Below, piece after piece: positions 10,211 through 19,783 of a stretch of DNA of 64,000 bases. The DNA comes from Clarkia xantiana subsp. parviflora (lineage: Eukaryota > Streptophyta > Magnoliopsida > Myrtales > Onagraceae). A program made the position numbers and the translations under genes. Location of the stretch: positions 13,330,001-13,394,000 of the forward strand of contig JAPTYO010000017.1 in NCBI GenBank assembly GCA_036873135.1, in the 5' to 3' direction. The notes beneath the pieces were generated by a model, which worked only from the letters and a program-made list of their open reading frames with translations, was not told the DNA's origin and ran no database searches. Positions within the stretch are counted from its first letter, which is position 1. Each line of letters begins with the position of its first letter.

Positions 10211-11407
10211 TCAAGCATGACATTTCTTCAAGTGTTCACCACTGAAAGAATGCTTCAATACGTGGCCATCGAGGTCTTCCAACTTGTACGCATTTGAAGC
10301 TGGCATCCCCACGACCTTATAAGGTCCTTCCCATTTTGGTGACATCTTGTTGATCTGATCCAAAAGGGTAAACTCATTCCGACGCCAGACTAGTTCTCCG
10401 ACGAAGAATTGCCAGGACTTAACTCGCCGGTTATAATATCTGGCTGTCGCCAAACGCATTCGAGCCTGGATTTCATCGGCTTCCCGCCTCTTTTCCTCGA
10501 GCAGGTCCAAATCCAGACGTCTCATTTCATCATTCGTCTAAAGCTCGTAATATCTCATCCGATGGGACGCCACAGCTATTTCCACGGGAGCAACAGCCTC
10601 CGTGCCATAAATAAGGCCAAACGGAGTTTCCCCCGTTGATCGTTTGGGTGTCGTTCTAACAGCCCACAGCACATTTTCCAGTTCGTTCAGCCATTTGCCC
10701 TTCAAGGCATAGACCCTTTTCTTCAGGCCATCCATCACGATTTTGTTGGCTGACTCCACCTGGCCATTAGTTTGAGCATGATAGACAGAGGCTGTCCGAT
10801 GCTCGACATTCAGCTCCTCCAGATACTCCTTCACTTGAGCCCCATTAAACGGAGGGCCGTTATCGCTGATCAGCACCTTAGGAATCCTATATCTGGATAT
10901 AATATGGGTCTGGAGAAACTTGATGATCTGATTCCCCGTTGTCTTGGCAAGTGCCTTGGCTTCTATCAATTTCAAAAAATAATCAATAGCCACAAGCAAA
11001 TATTTACACCGACCTTGTGCCTGCGGGAGGGGTCCCAACAAGTCGATACCCCACTGCGTGAAGGGCCAAACACTCTTGATGGACATCAGATTAGCAGCCG
11101 GAGCCACGATATTCGGGGCATACCTCTGGCACGCATCACAAGATCGGACTAGCGACGCCGCCTCCTTGCTCATCGAAGGCCAGTAATAGCCCAAATTCAG
11201 CACTTTCTTCGTAATGGATCGGGCCCCTTCGTGACAGGTCGCGACCCCTTCGGCCACACATTTCAAGTAAGGAGTTGAAAACCACCCCTTTTTGTACAGC
11301 TGATTATCCACCATTGCATAATTAACCGCAATCCGACATATCCTGTCAGCTGCTACTCCATCATCAGGGACTGCCCCCGTATTCAGGTACGCGACTATCG
11401 GGGTCAT
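10211..11407 (-). pseudogene. pol: Element A integrase (broken)
   Basis: This is the DDE integrase that would join the cDNA to chromosomal DNA. The N-terminal zinc-binding part shows HEGARS and CDAC, the core shows WGIDLLGPLP (first Asp), ISDNGPPF (second Asp) and NGQVESAN (Glu), and the C-terminal part has ELVWRRNEF and WEGPYKV. It ends near 10211 with HLKKCHA. An in-frame TAG stop after MRYYEL (10538, where B has a Leu codon) separates the core from the C-terminal part. Another TAG lies just upstream, in the linker to the RNase H region at about 11447. It is convergent with the antisense gene and separated from it by the CTTAAG array. Confidence 0.9.
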
Positions 11408-11449
11408 CCAAGTGGGCTCCTCCTCTGATTCTGCTTCAATGGCATATAC

Positions 11450-11896
11450 CTACGATGGATCGGTGGTCGACAAAATCACCTTCTCCAGGAAATGCACCTT
11501 CCGACCTTCCTCGAGAGGTGCCCCCAAGGAAAATTTGCTCAAGGCATCTACTTCCGCATTCTCTTCCCTCGGGATCGCCTCAATATCGAAGCTTTTGAAA
11601 CTCTCCTTCAAAATTTGCATCTCGCGAAGGTACTTTCTCATCATCGGACTCTTTGCCTCGTATCGCCCTTGGACTTGGTTCACAATCAGACCGGCGTCAC
11701 ATTTCACCCGTAAGTGACCAACTCCCGTACCTTTGGCAATTTTGAGGCCTGTGATAAGAGCCTCATACTCAGCTTCATTGTTCGTGGTCCTAAACGTTAA
11801 GGCCAAAGCATATCGAAGGGGCTCACCCCCGCCTGGTGGTATCAATACGAACCCTGCTCCTGATCCGTCTGAACTTGAAGAACCATTAGTGTACAT
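11450..11896 (-). pseudogene. pol: Element A second (archaeal-type) RNase H, catalytic Asp changed
   Basis: An RNase H-fold segment after the normal RNase H, recognised by YTNGSSSSDGSG, NNEAEYEALI, LRVKCD and VDALSKF. A second RNase H is a known Tat-group trait. The first motif reads YTNG where B and E read YTDG, so the first catalytic Asp is lost. A 1-nt deletion just upstream shifts the frame relative to the RT segment. The frame stops at TAG (about 11447), where B has a Gln codon. Confidence 0.85.
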
Positions 11897-13008
11897 TTCC
11901 CAAGTATTTTCCTCGTTTGGCTGTTCTGATTGCTCTGCATCTCTGGTTGTTCTGCTCTCGGGACCTCCATAGTTGCCCCCTCTACAGGGCTCGCTTCTTT
12001 CAGATCGGGGGCTGTAGACTCTGCTATGAAATCCGCCAATGCCTGGCCCTTAATAGCCGTTCTTGGAGCAAAGTGAATGCGGAACTCACTAAGCTCGACT
12101 GCCCATTTCACTAATCTCCCCGACGCATCAGGTCGGTTCAAAAAATGCTTCAAAGGTTGATTCGTCAACACAGTAATCTCATGTGCATGGAAGTAAGGCC
12201 TCAGCTTCCGAGTAGTAATGATCAACGCAAAAAGATACATCTCAACGGCAGGATAATTCATTTCAGATTTGGCAAACGCCTTGCTTACATAATACACGGG
12301 GACTTGATTACCCTCGACAATCTTCACTAACACAGAGCTAATAGCAAACTCAGAAACAGCCAAATATAGATAGAGCGGCTCGCCTGGGATCGGTTTTGCC
12401 AATGGTGGGAGGGTGCGAAGGTGCTGCTTGAGTGCTTGGAATGCCTCTTCACACTTGGCAGTCCACTCAAACTTCTTGTTGGCCCTCAGTACTTCAAAAA
12501 ATGGCATGGATCGGTCGCTTGCCTTGGACAGGAAACGATTCATTGCAGCTAGTCGGCCATTCATCACTTGCACCTCCTGATGATTTATCGGAGACTGCAT
12601 TTCCTCAATTGCCCTCAACTTCTCGGGGTTCGCCTCGATTCCTCTTTGGCTCACCATAAAGACTAAAAACATCCCCGAGTGTACTCCAAAGGCACACTTG
12701 GTCGGGTTCAAGCGAACCTGATGGAGCCTCATCCGCTCAAACGCCACCGCCAAGTTGCTCACATGATCTCTAGCCTGTCGGGACTTCACCAACATATCGT
12801 CCACGCAAGCCTCCATGGTTTTCCCCAGCATGTCCCCGAACAGCTTGTTCAACATCCTTTGATAAGTTGCCCCGGCATTGATCAATCCGAAAGGCATGAC
12901 ATCGTAGCGATAGATGTCACTATCAGCATAAAAGGCAGTGTGGGGGGCTTCCTCCTTAGCCATCTTGATCTGATTATAGCCCGAGTAAGCATCCATGAAG
13001 CTCAGCAA
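11842..13008 (-). pseudogene. pol: Element A reverse transcriptase and first RNase H (frameshifted)
   Basis: RT copies element RNA into DNA. Visible motifs include DAYSGYNQI, FYADSD, MPFGLINAGATYQR and the active site CVDDMLVKS, where B and E have YVDD, so the tyrosine is replaced. LNPTKCAFGV, FLVFMVSQRGIE and the connection region follow. Then comes the first RNase H: YYVSKAF, YLFALI, LTNQPLKHFL and HFAPRTAIKGQALADF. Upstream, a 1-nt deletion at about 13005 (SGHELLS in B) breaks the frame joining it to the protease/RT start. At its 3' end it runs out of frame relative to the second RNase H. Confidence 0.92.
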
Positions 13009-14402
13009 TCATGTCCCGACGTGGCATCCACCAACTGATCGATCCTCGGAAGCGGGTAACAATCCTTCGGGCAAGCCTTATTTAAGTCGCGAAAATCAAC
13101 GCACATCCGCCACTTCCCATTGCTCTTCTTCACCAGAACCGGGTTGGCGACCCAAGTCTGGAATCGGAACTCCTTGATGAATCCAGCATCGAGCAACCTG
13201 CCCACCTCCTGCTGGATCGCGATCCTCTTGTCTGCGCCCATCGGACGCCTTTTCTGCGCGATAGCCTTGATCGCGGGATCAATCTTCAACTCATGCTCAA
13301 TCAACTCGGGGTTGATTCCTGGCATATCACTTGGGGACCAGGCAAACAGCTCCTTGAACTCCTTCAGTAGATCGATCAATTCCCGGGCTGTCTCCTCGGT
13401 CAGAGCAGACCCGATTTTCACCTTCCTCTGAGGTCCGTCAATCTCGACCTCCTCCAAATCCTCTATAGGGGCGTGACGCCCAAACTCCTCTCTGGGATCA
13501 ACATCGGTCTGGAGGATAGTCATAGCCTCCCGTCTTTTCCTTCGGGTGGCGTTAACATAACACTTCCTGGAAGCCACTTGGTCGCCCTTGACCTCCCCGA
13601 CTCCATGGTCAGTCGGGAACTTCATCTTCTGGTGAACAGTAGAGGCAACTGCCATCAAGGGGTTAATGGTAGTTCTCCTGATAATTGCGTTATAAGCCCC
13701 CGCGGACTCAACCACTACGAAGTCCACATTTCTCCTGTCCGCTTTCCACCCGCTACCGAACTCCACTGGTAAGGTGATCATTCCCAGCAGATAGGAGGTG
13801 ATACCTGAGAACCCGACCATCGGGAAGTTCACCTGCTTCAGGTCCTTCTTCATTTTCCCCATGGCCTCCAGCGCATCCATAAACAGAATATCGGAGGAGC
13901 TCCCTCCGTCGATCAAAATTCGATTCATCTCGTAACCATCCACGTCTAGGGTCACGACCAAAGCATCATCGTGTGGACTCTCCACACCTATCAGGTCCTC
14001 CGTTGAAAAGGAAATCACTATCTCTTCCTTCGCGGTCCAGGATCGGGACCTCTTGCCCAGCACCACAGCAGCGGAAATTCTAGAGGCATAAACCTCCCGA
14101 GATGCTGTGGTCTCACCTCCTGCGGCAAATCCTCCGTGAATCACATTGATGGTGCCCCGCTTCTCCTTACGGGCACCAGAAGACTCCGGCTCAGACTTCT
14201 TCTTCGGGGACCGATCGCGGGTTCGGGAACGGGACCGCGATCGAGATCGGGAACGGGACCGACACCGCCTCTCCCCGACAAACTCCTTAAGCTTCCCCTT
14301 CTGGATCAGCTTTTCGATCTTCTTCTTCAACTGCCGACAATGGTTAGTGTCGTGACCACTGGCGCGGTGAAACCGACAGTAACGATCGGTGCGGGATCCC
14401 AA
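13002..14402 (-). pseudogene. pol: Element A zinc knuckle, protease and start of RT
   Basis: The N-terminal CRFHRASGHDTNHC fits the C-H-H-C zinc knuckle of Tat gag proteins. A run of Arg-Ser dipeptides, a basic linker and INVIHGGFAAGGE follow, then the aspartic protease core ILIDGGSSSDIL. After it come the linker with FAWSPSDMPGI and the first RT motifs, WRMCVDFRDLNKACPKD and YPLPRIDQLVD. It is open for 466 codons, but a frameshift at the left (13005) cuts it from the RT core and another near 14402-14420 cuts it from gag. Confidence 0.9.
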
Positions 14403-15739
14403 AAATTCTCCTCCCTTCTTCGGGGGGGTACCTGGAGATACCCTGTCGATCCATGACCGCTAACACCTCCGCCATGGAGCTATTGAGAGGGATATTATGA
14501 TCCTCCCGCTTTTCCTTCCTCGAGGAACGCCTATCCTCCCTTCGATCAAAGCGGCCTCGACTCCGACTGCCCTCGGATTTATCCTTCGACTTGTGGTCGT
14601 CCAACGGTTTGAGCGACTGTTTCCCTTTATTTGACTTCGGAGGTTCGAGCTCTCCGACAGCTACTTTCGACTCCTGCACGTCGATTTGCTGCTTTACCCT
14701 CTTCTGCAACGCCTCCATATTCCACACAGCCTTCTCAGCCACGCTGTGCATCAGGTCGGAACCATACGGGGCGGTGAGGTTCCGAATGAAGGTGCGGATG
14801 GTTTCTCCCTCTGATATCTCCTCGTCAATTTCCGCCACGCTGGTAGTAATGTGGCAGCGATTCGTCGGGTCTCTGCACCACCTGGGCCAGGGACCTCACA
14901 CTCTTCAAGAGGCGCCGACGACCCTGGTACTGCTGAATAAAACGGTCATGCATATCGGCCCAGCAGGTAATGCATCCTGGGGTCAGGCTGAAGAACCAGG
15001 TCAGGGCCCTCTCACCAAGTGTATTCGGGAACAGTACACACACGATATCGTCATTCGGGGCTCTGCCCAGACAAGCCATGAGGTGCTTCTGGACATGAAG
15101 AACTGGATCTCCCTCGCCATTATACTCCTTAACTGTGGGGATACCCAGCCCTGGCGAGGCGAGGGTGTTTATTAGTCGGGGAACGAAGGGATGGGTGGAC
15201 CGATCCCTGAGTTCCGACATCATCGACTTCTGCTCCCCCATGCAGATGTTCACGATCTTCACCACCTGATCGGGGGTGATGGGACCATTAAAGGGAATGG
15301 TCCTATGTTGCACTGGTCCTGGCCCTTCGACCACAAATCGCTCTGATTGAGCGGGCTCCTTACCCTTATCCTGGCTTCTGGGTTGGGCCTCCTGCAAGTT
15401 CTGAACCTCCGCTGGCGGAGGCACCTCCTCCTGCCTCTTGGCCGCCTCTCTCCGCTCTAAGAGAGCCTCCACGGCCTCCGGAAACATCGGCATGGCAGCC
15501 GCCACAGCCTTCGCCAGGTCCGCGTTTGGAGGAGCATCCTCCTCCCTATTCTCTTGGTGTTGAGCAGTATCCTCAGGAACTTCATTGTGCCCCCCTGTTC
15601 GGGAAACCTCAGCAGGGAGATTTTGGTCCGCAACACGCTCTGGTTGCCCTGAGTTCAAAGTTCCAGCAGGATGATGGGAACCACCAGATTGTCCTTGCCT
15701 TCTCTGCTTGCCAGCCGCCATTGAACGAGTAGAAGTCAT
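14344..15739 (-). pseudogene. gag: Element A gag (frameshifted)
   Basis: Capsid-like protein that packages element RNA. The ATG at 15739 lies just inside the PBS and begins MTSTRSMAAGK. The middle has KEYNGEGDP, HLMACLG, LGERALTWFFSL and ADMHDRFIQQYQGRR. A frameshift near 14840 separates HYYQR from the continuing AEIDEEISEGETIRTFIRN segment. The rest is Lys/Arg/Ser-rich down to about 14420, where a second frameshift leads to the zinc-knuckle frame. B keeps the two parts in one frame at the first breakpoint, confirming a lesion here. Confidence 0.9.
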
Positions 15740-15760
15740 TCTTGCTTTTTTGTCACGGTT

Positions 15761-15776
15761 CCCACAGAAGGCGCCA
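15761..15776 (-). other. Primer-binding site of element A
   Basis: On the minus strand it reads TGGCGCCTTCTGTGGG, one base inside the LTR. B has TGGCGCCATCTGTGGG and E has TGGCGCCGTCTATGTG, typical of many plant Ty3/gypsy elements. The tRNA is not assigned. Confidence 0.75.
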
Positions 15777-15777
15777 A

Positions 15778-16489
15778 TGTTGGATCACGGTTGCAACTCC
15801 GGTACGGTCTTGACGGCAGTTCGAGATCCCTCGCTCCACGTAATCCTACAAGAGGGGATAGACCGGGCGGTGACCCAGAATCCCTCTCCGATGCTTAAAT
15901 GAGTATCTCGATAAAACTGGCAAGAAAGAGTATATGTGTGCAATCGTGTTCTATCTGAGGTAACTTCCTCCTTTATATAGGAGAGGAGTTACCTCGGTTA
16001 CCTGGTGATCCGCTGGGGCAGTTAGCCCATGATCCCGCGTATCTCGGCCACGCTCCACGTATCTCGGCCATGATCTCGCTTATCTCGGCCACGCTCCGCG
16101 TATCTCGGCCATGATCTCGCTTATCTCAGCCACGCTCCGTGTATCTCGGCCTCAATCTCTAATAGCAAGTTCCGACCAATATCGGGGACTCCAGAGTTAT
16201 CTCATTGTGTCACCGCTCGGGGCCCCTCGTCATCGTGACAGGGCCAACATCCTCAGGGATTCAACATCGGGGCCTACTTAAAGGCATATTCTCGGGGCCT
16301 ACTTAAAGGCATCTCGTCGGGAGCATCCAGCTCGTCTATCGGGACCGACCCAGTCGGGACCTTTCATCATCGGGACTCCTCTCGTCGAGACCCTTCGCAT
16401 TGGTCTTCTTGACCTCGTTTAAGGCCCAGTGGGCCTATTCACCGTTTACTCGTCGTTAAAGGGCCTAACGACCATAGCGAAACCCACCA
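15778..16489 (-). repeat. Element A, 5' LTR (right)
   Basis: 712 bp, about 96% identical by hand count to 5614-6325. It carries the minus-strand TATA (TATATAAA, 15972-15979) and the U3 repeats. The TSD GAATA follows at 16490. Confidence 0.95.
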
Positions 16490-16494
16490 GAATA

Positions 16495-16582
16495 TAATTA
16501 ATTTTACACTTAGGTTAATAATTGATAATATTTTTGTATATGATAAATTTAATTAAAACTTGACATCGTTAGATTAATCGGG

Positions 16583-16626
<44 letters not shown>

Positions 16627-16865
16627 TTGGCAAATTAAGTAAATTGAGTATCGAAAGGGCGTAATTAAAATTATATTTTTAATTCGTAATAAAACCCCCG
16701 AACTCGAATTTCTGATCTTAGACCGGTTTTATACATAGGTGTTCAATCCATTATTCGCTTGGGTTAATTTAGTATTCTAGTTAGCCATAATAACTAGTGG
16801 CGACTCTTTAAAAAATACACGTTTTCAAAACGTAACCGCCATAGGTTAGATTTTAGGGTCCGACA
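16495..16865 (+). repeat. 5' LTR of LARD1, right part
   Basis: It continues the LTR cut at 5613 and ends GTCCGACA next to the PBS. The end matches the reversed LTR ends in LARD2 (40441 and 48350) and the end of the LARD3 LTR at 58644. It contains an (AT)n microsatellite at about 16586-16622. Confidence 0.88.
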
Positions 16866-16868
16866 ATT

Positions 16869-16886
16869 TGGCGACTCTGCTGGGGA
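16869..16886 (+). other. Primer-binding site of LARD1 (Arg-tRNA type)
   Basis: TGGCGACTCTGCTGGGGA, three bases after the LTR. It is the complement of a plant tRNA-Arg 3' end and is the PBS I recall for Ogre elements. The same 18 bases are at 48329-48346 in LARD2 on the minus strand. Confidence 0.8.
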
Positions 16887-17120
16887 CGAATAGAGGGTTC
16901 GAGCTCAATATGTTCACTTTTTTTGCCGTATTTGTGTTTTGTAGCTTTTCTATTATTTTATTTTGACTTTATTGATCTAACTTGGTTGTTTTTGTGTAAT
17001 TTCAGGTGTGGAGTTTTTTTTTTTTTTTATGGTATCTGACTCTTTTTCTTTGTTTTGTTATTTGAATTCGCACACACACCACTTTAGCGTAATATCCAAA
17101 ATGCCTAAAACCCAGCGCAA

Positions 17121-17290
17121 CTAGGAACCCCGGAGAGTTAGTAAGGGTACGACCGCGCGGCCGAGCCGCCGGAACGACTCAGAACAACTCCACTCGCTTG
17201 TGAAGGTCATGTGATCCCTGTGATGGGGAGAGGAAACCACCTTGCCGGGAGCCTATCAGTGGAACCTACCTTGTAGAGCAAAGCCACACT
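17121..17290 (+). other. Conserved non-coding leader block of LARD1
   Basis: About 170 bp from CTAGGAACCCCGGAG to GAGCAAAGCCACAC. Despite the surrounding low-complexity DNA it is recognisably preserved, in reverse, at 47945-48113 of LARD2. It lies between PBS and arrays, where retroelement packaging or dimerisation signals reside; that role is inferred. Confidence 0.6.
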
Positions 17291-17299
17291 TTTTTTTAG

Positions 17300-18509
17300 A
17301 CCCCTAACATGTTGTTTTTGTCCATATTTTTTTTTGTTGTAATGTTATCAGGTAAATAGTTCTGCTTGTATAACTTTATTTTTCATGCATTCATCTCACT
17401 GCATTAAAAAAAAAAAAAAAAATTCCAGCTAAGTCATTAGTCATTTATTTGGCCAAAAAATTAGTTATTATAGAATTTTTATTTTCAAACATGCATTTCA
17501 TGTGCATTGATTAAAAAAAAAACATCTTACCTGAATTTTTAATTTCGAACTTGCGTTTATACGCATTATTTAAAAAAAAAAAAACTCTTCAGGTAAGTTA
17601 TAATTTTGGTTAGTGCGTTGCGTATGTATTACTTAAAAAAAAACATTTTAGGAAAAATTATAATTCCTCTTTAGCTATTAGAGCTTCTAATTTCAAACGT
17701 GCATTCTGTATGCACAATTTAAAAAAACCTATGACTTGAATTTTTTATTTTAAACATGTGTTTCATATGCATTATTTTAAAAAAAACTCTTCAGGTAAGT
17801 TGTAATTTTGGTTAGTGCGTTGCGTATGTATTACCTAAAAAAAACAAAAAAAATTTAGGAAAACTTGTAATTCCGCTTTAACTGTTAGAGCTTCTAATTT
17901 CGAACGTGCATTCCATATACATCATTTTAAAAAAAAACTTTTTAACTGAATTGTTTTATTTTTAATAATGCATCCAATATGCATTAATTTTAAAAAAAAA
18001 ATTAGGCAAACCGTAAGCTCTCTTAGTTTTAGGGCTCTTTGTTTAAAAAAATATTTCATCTGACTTTTAATAAAAAAAAGTGCATGTCATATGCATTATT
18101 TTCGAAAAAAAAACCTTTCGGGTAAATTGTAATTTTTCTTAGTTGTAGAACTTTTATTTTTAAGTTTGCATCTTGTATTTATTTTTGTGCAACTCATATG
18201 CATCATTTAAAAAAAAAAAACTTTTCGCCTGATTCTTAATTTTGAGCAACCAAGATGCATTGATTTTTTTTCCTCGTTAAACAAACAAAAAAATAAAAAA
18301 AAATCTTTTCAGATAACTTGTAAATTATCTTGATTGTAGAACTTTCATCTCAAGTATTCATCTCACGTGCATCGCATGTTCATTGTTTTAGGAAAAATAA
18401 TTTGTTGATAGACTGTACACATTCTTAGTCGTAGAACTTTTAGTTTCAAACGTGTAGTCCATGTGGTGTTTTCGAAACTACTTACCAGAATGTTTTATTT
18501 CAAGCATGT
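17300..18509 (+). repeat. AT-rich degenerate array with CAGGTAAGT motifs, LARD1 part 1
   Basis: Irregular units of roughly 90-120 bp contain an ATGCAT-type near-palindrome, an A-run or T-run and a CAGGTAAGT or similar motif (17590-17598, 17792-17800), then TTGTAATT. Element B interrupts it at 18509/28617. Equivalent arrays are at 45960-47900 (LARD2, reversed) and 52550-53640 (LARD3). No coding potential. Confidence 0.75.
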
Positions 18510-19238
18510 TGTTGGATCACGGTGGAACTCCGGTACGGTCTTGACGGCGATCCGAGTTCCTTTGCTCCACGTAATCCTGCAAGAGGGGATAGACCGGGCG
18601 GTGACCCAGAACCCCTCTCCGATGCTTAAATGAGTATCTCGTATACGGTGGCAAGCAGGAATCTCAAAGTATGTATCTAAAACGTCCTGTGATCTAGGTA
18701 GCCTCTGCCCTTTTATAGGCGAAGAGGTACCTCAGTTACCTGGTGAACCGTTGGGGTGGTTAGCCCGTATTCCGCTTATCTCGGCCACGATCCCGCGTAT
18801 CTCGGCCATGATCTCGCATATCTCGGCCATGATCTCGCTTATCTCGGCCACGCCCCGCGTATCTCGGGCACGCTCTGTGTATCTCAACCACGTTACGCGT
18901 ATCTCGGCCACGTCCCGCGTATCTCGGCCTTAACCTCTAATAGTAAGTCCCGACTAATATCGGGGACTCCAGAGTTATCTCGTTGTGTCACCGCTCGGGG
19001 CCTCTCGTCATCATGACAGGGCCAATCATTCTCAGGGATTCATCATCGTCTTAAAGGCATCTCATCGGGAGCGTCCAGCTCGCCTATCGGGTCCGACTCT
19101 GTCGGGACCTCTAATCCTCGGGACTCCCTCTGTCGGGACCCTTCGCTTGGGTCATCTTGACCTCCATTTAGGGCCCAGTGGGCCTATTCGCCGTTTCCTC
19201 ACCGTTAAAGGGCCTAACGGCTATAGCCAAACCCATCA
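18510..19238 (-). repeat. Element B, 3' LTR (left)
   Basis: 729 bp, from TGTTGG to CCCATCA. About eight U3 repeats of 20-21 bp with TATCTCGGCCA lie at 18770-18932. It lacks several bases around 19050 that are present in the right LTR. The adjoining PPT side (19239) reads TTTGCCCCAAG. Confidence 0.95.
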
Positions 19239-19619
19239 TTTGCCCCAAGACATGAGGGACTTACAGTTCGTCGTGTCTTTCAACTCCCGACCTCTCGACA
19301 TTGGAGTCGGGGACCTTTCCCTTGATACCGTCACTTGATACAAACCTTCTCGTTCACGTTTCCTCAACACCTTGTGGATAACTGCCAAATCCGAGAAGAC
19401 TCCTCGGTTCTCTGGCCATTAAATGCAGCAGATAACGAAGCGACGTCTTCGGCACTCGTGCCTGATTTGTCGCGCCTGCTTTTTCTGAAAAAGTGCTTTT
19501 CAGGCCGTTTCATCATTACACCCGTTGCCATTCTGCACGTTTCATCTCAACGGTCCAGATTAAAACACTTCGACTTCGACGTTTCAGATTGGAACGTCCT
19601 TTCGACTGTCCTCTTCGCC

Positions 19620-19626
19620 TATAAAA
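19620..19626 (+). promoter_or_regulatory. TATA/telo-box promoter of B's antisense gene
   Basis: TATAAAACCCTAACCC, the same as in A, 164 bp upstream of the ATG at 19784. Confidence 0.7.
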
Positions 19627-19783
19627 CCCTAACCCTTGGTACAGTTTCCCCTTTTATCTTCTCCGAAATTTCCAAAGCTCTCTGCAACTTTGAGAACCCA
19701 AGCTCTGCGATTTCGAAGACTCCAGTGTTCCTCCGAACAACTTTCCGGCAAGCTTCAGATCATCCTTCCTACCTCCAATCATC

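Larger units (their letters stand above)
5614..16489 (-). mobile_element. Element A: Tat-type LTR retrotransposon with an antisense gene
   Basis: A complete 10,876-bp insertion. Both LTRs are 712 bp (5614-6325 and 15778-16489) and start TGTTGG. The TSD GAATA is at 5609-5613 and 16490-16494. Read on the minus strand: LTR, PBS, gag, zinc knuckle, protease, RT, RNase H, a second RNase H, integrase, tandem repeats, antisense gene (plus strand), PPT region and LTR. My hand count finds about 28 substitutions between the LTRs (about 3.9%). Frameshifts and stops in every coding part make it non-autonomous now. Confidence 0.95.

Noticed and set aside
16586..16622. (AT)n run as a structural or regulatory element
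   Set aside because: Simple microsatellite in the LARD1 LTR; no conserved counterpart in the LARD2 LTRs.
18751..19016. Plus-strand frames with YLGHD-like repeats in LTRs of B
   Set aside because: They are the U3 20-21-bp repeats read in frame, not genes.
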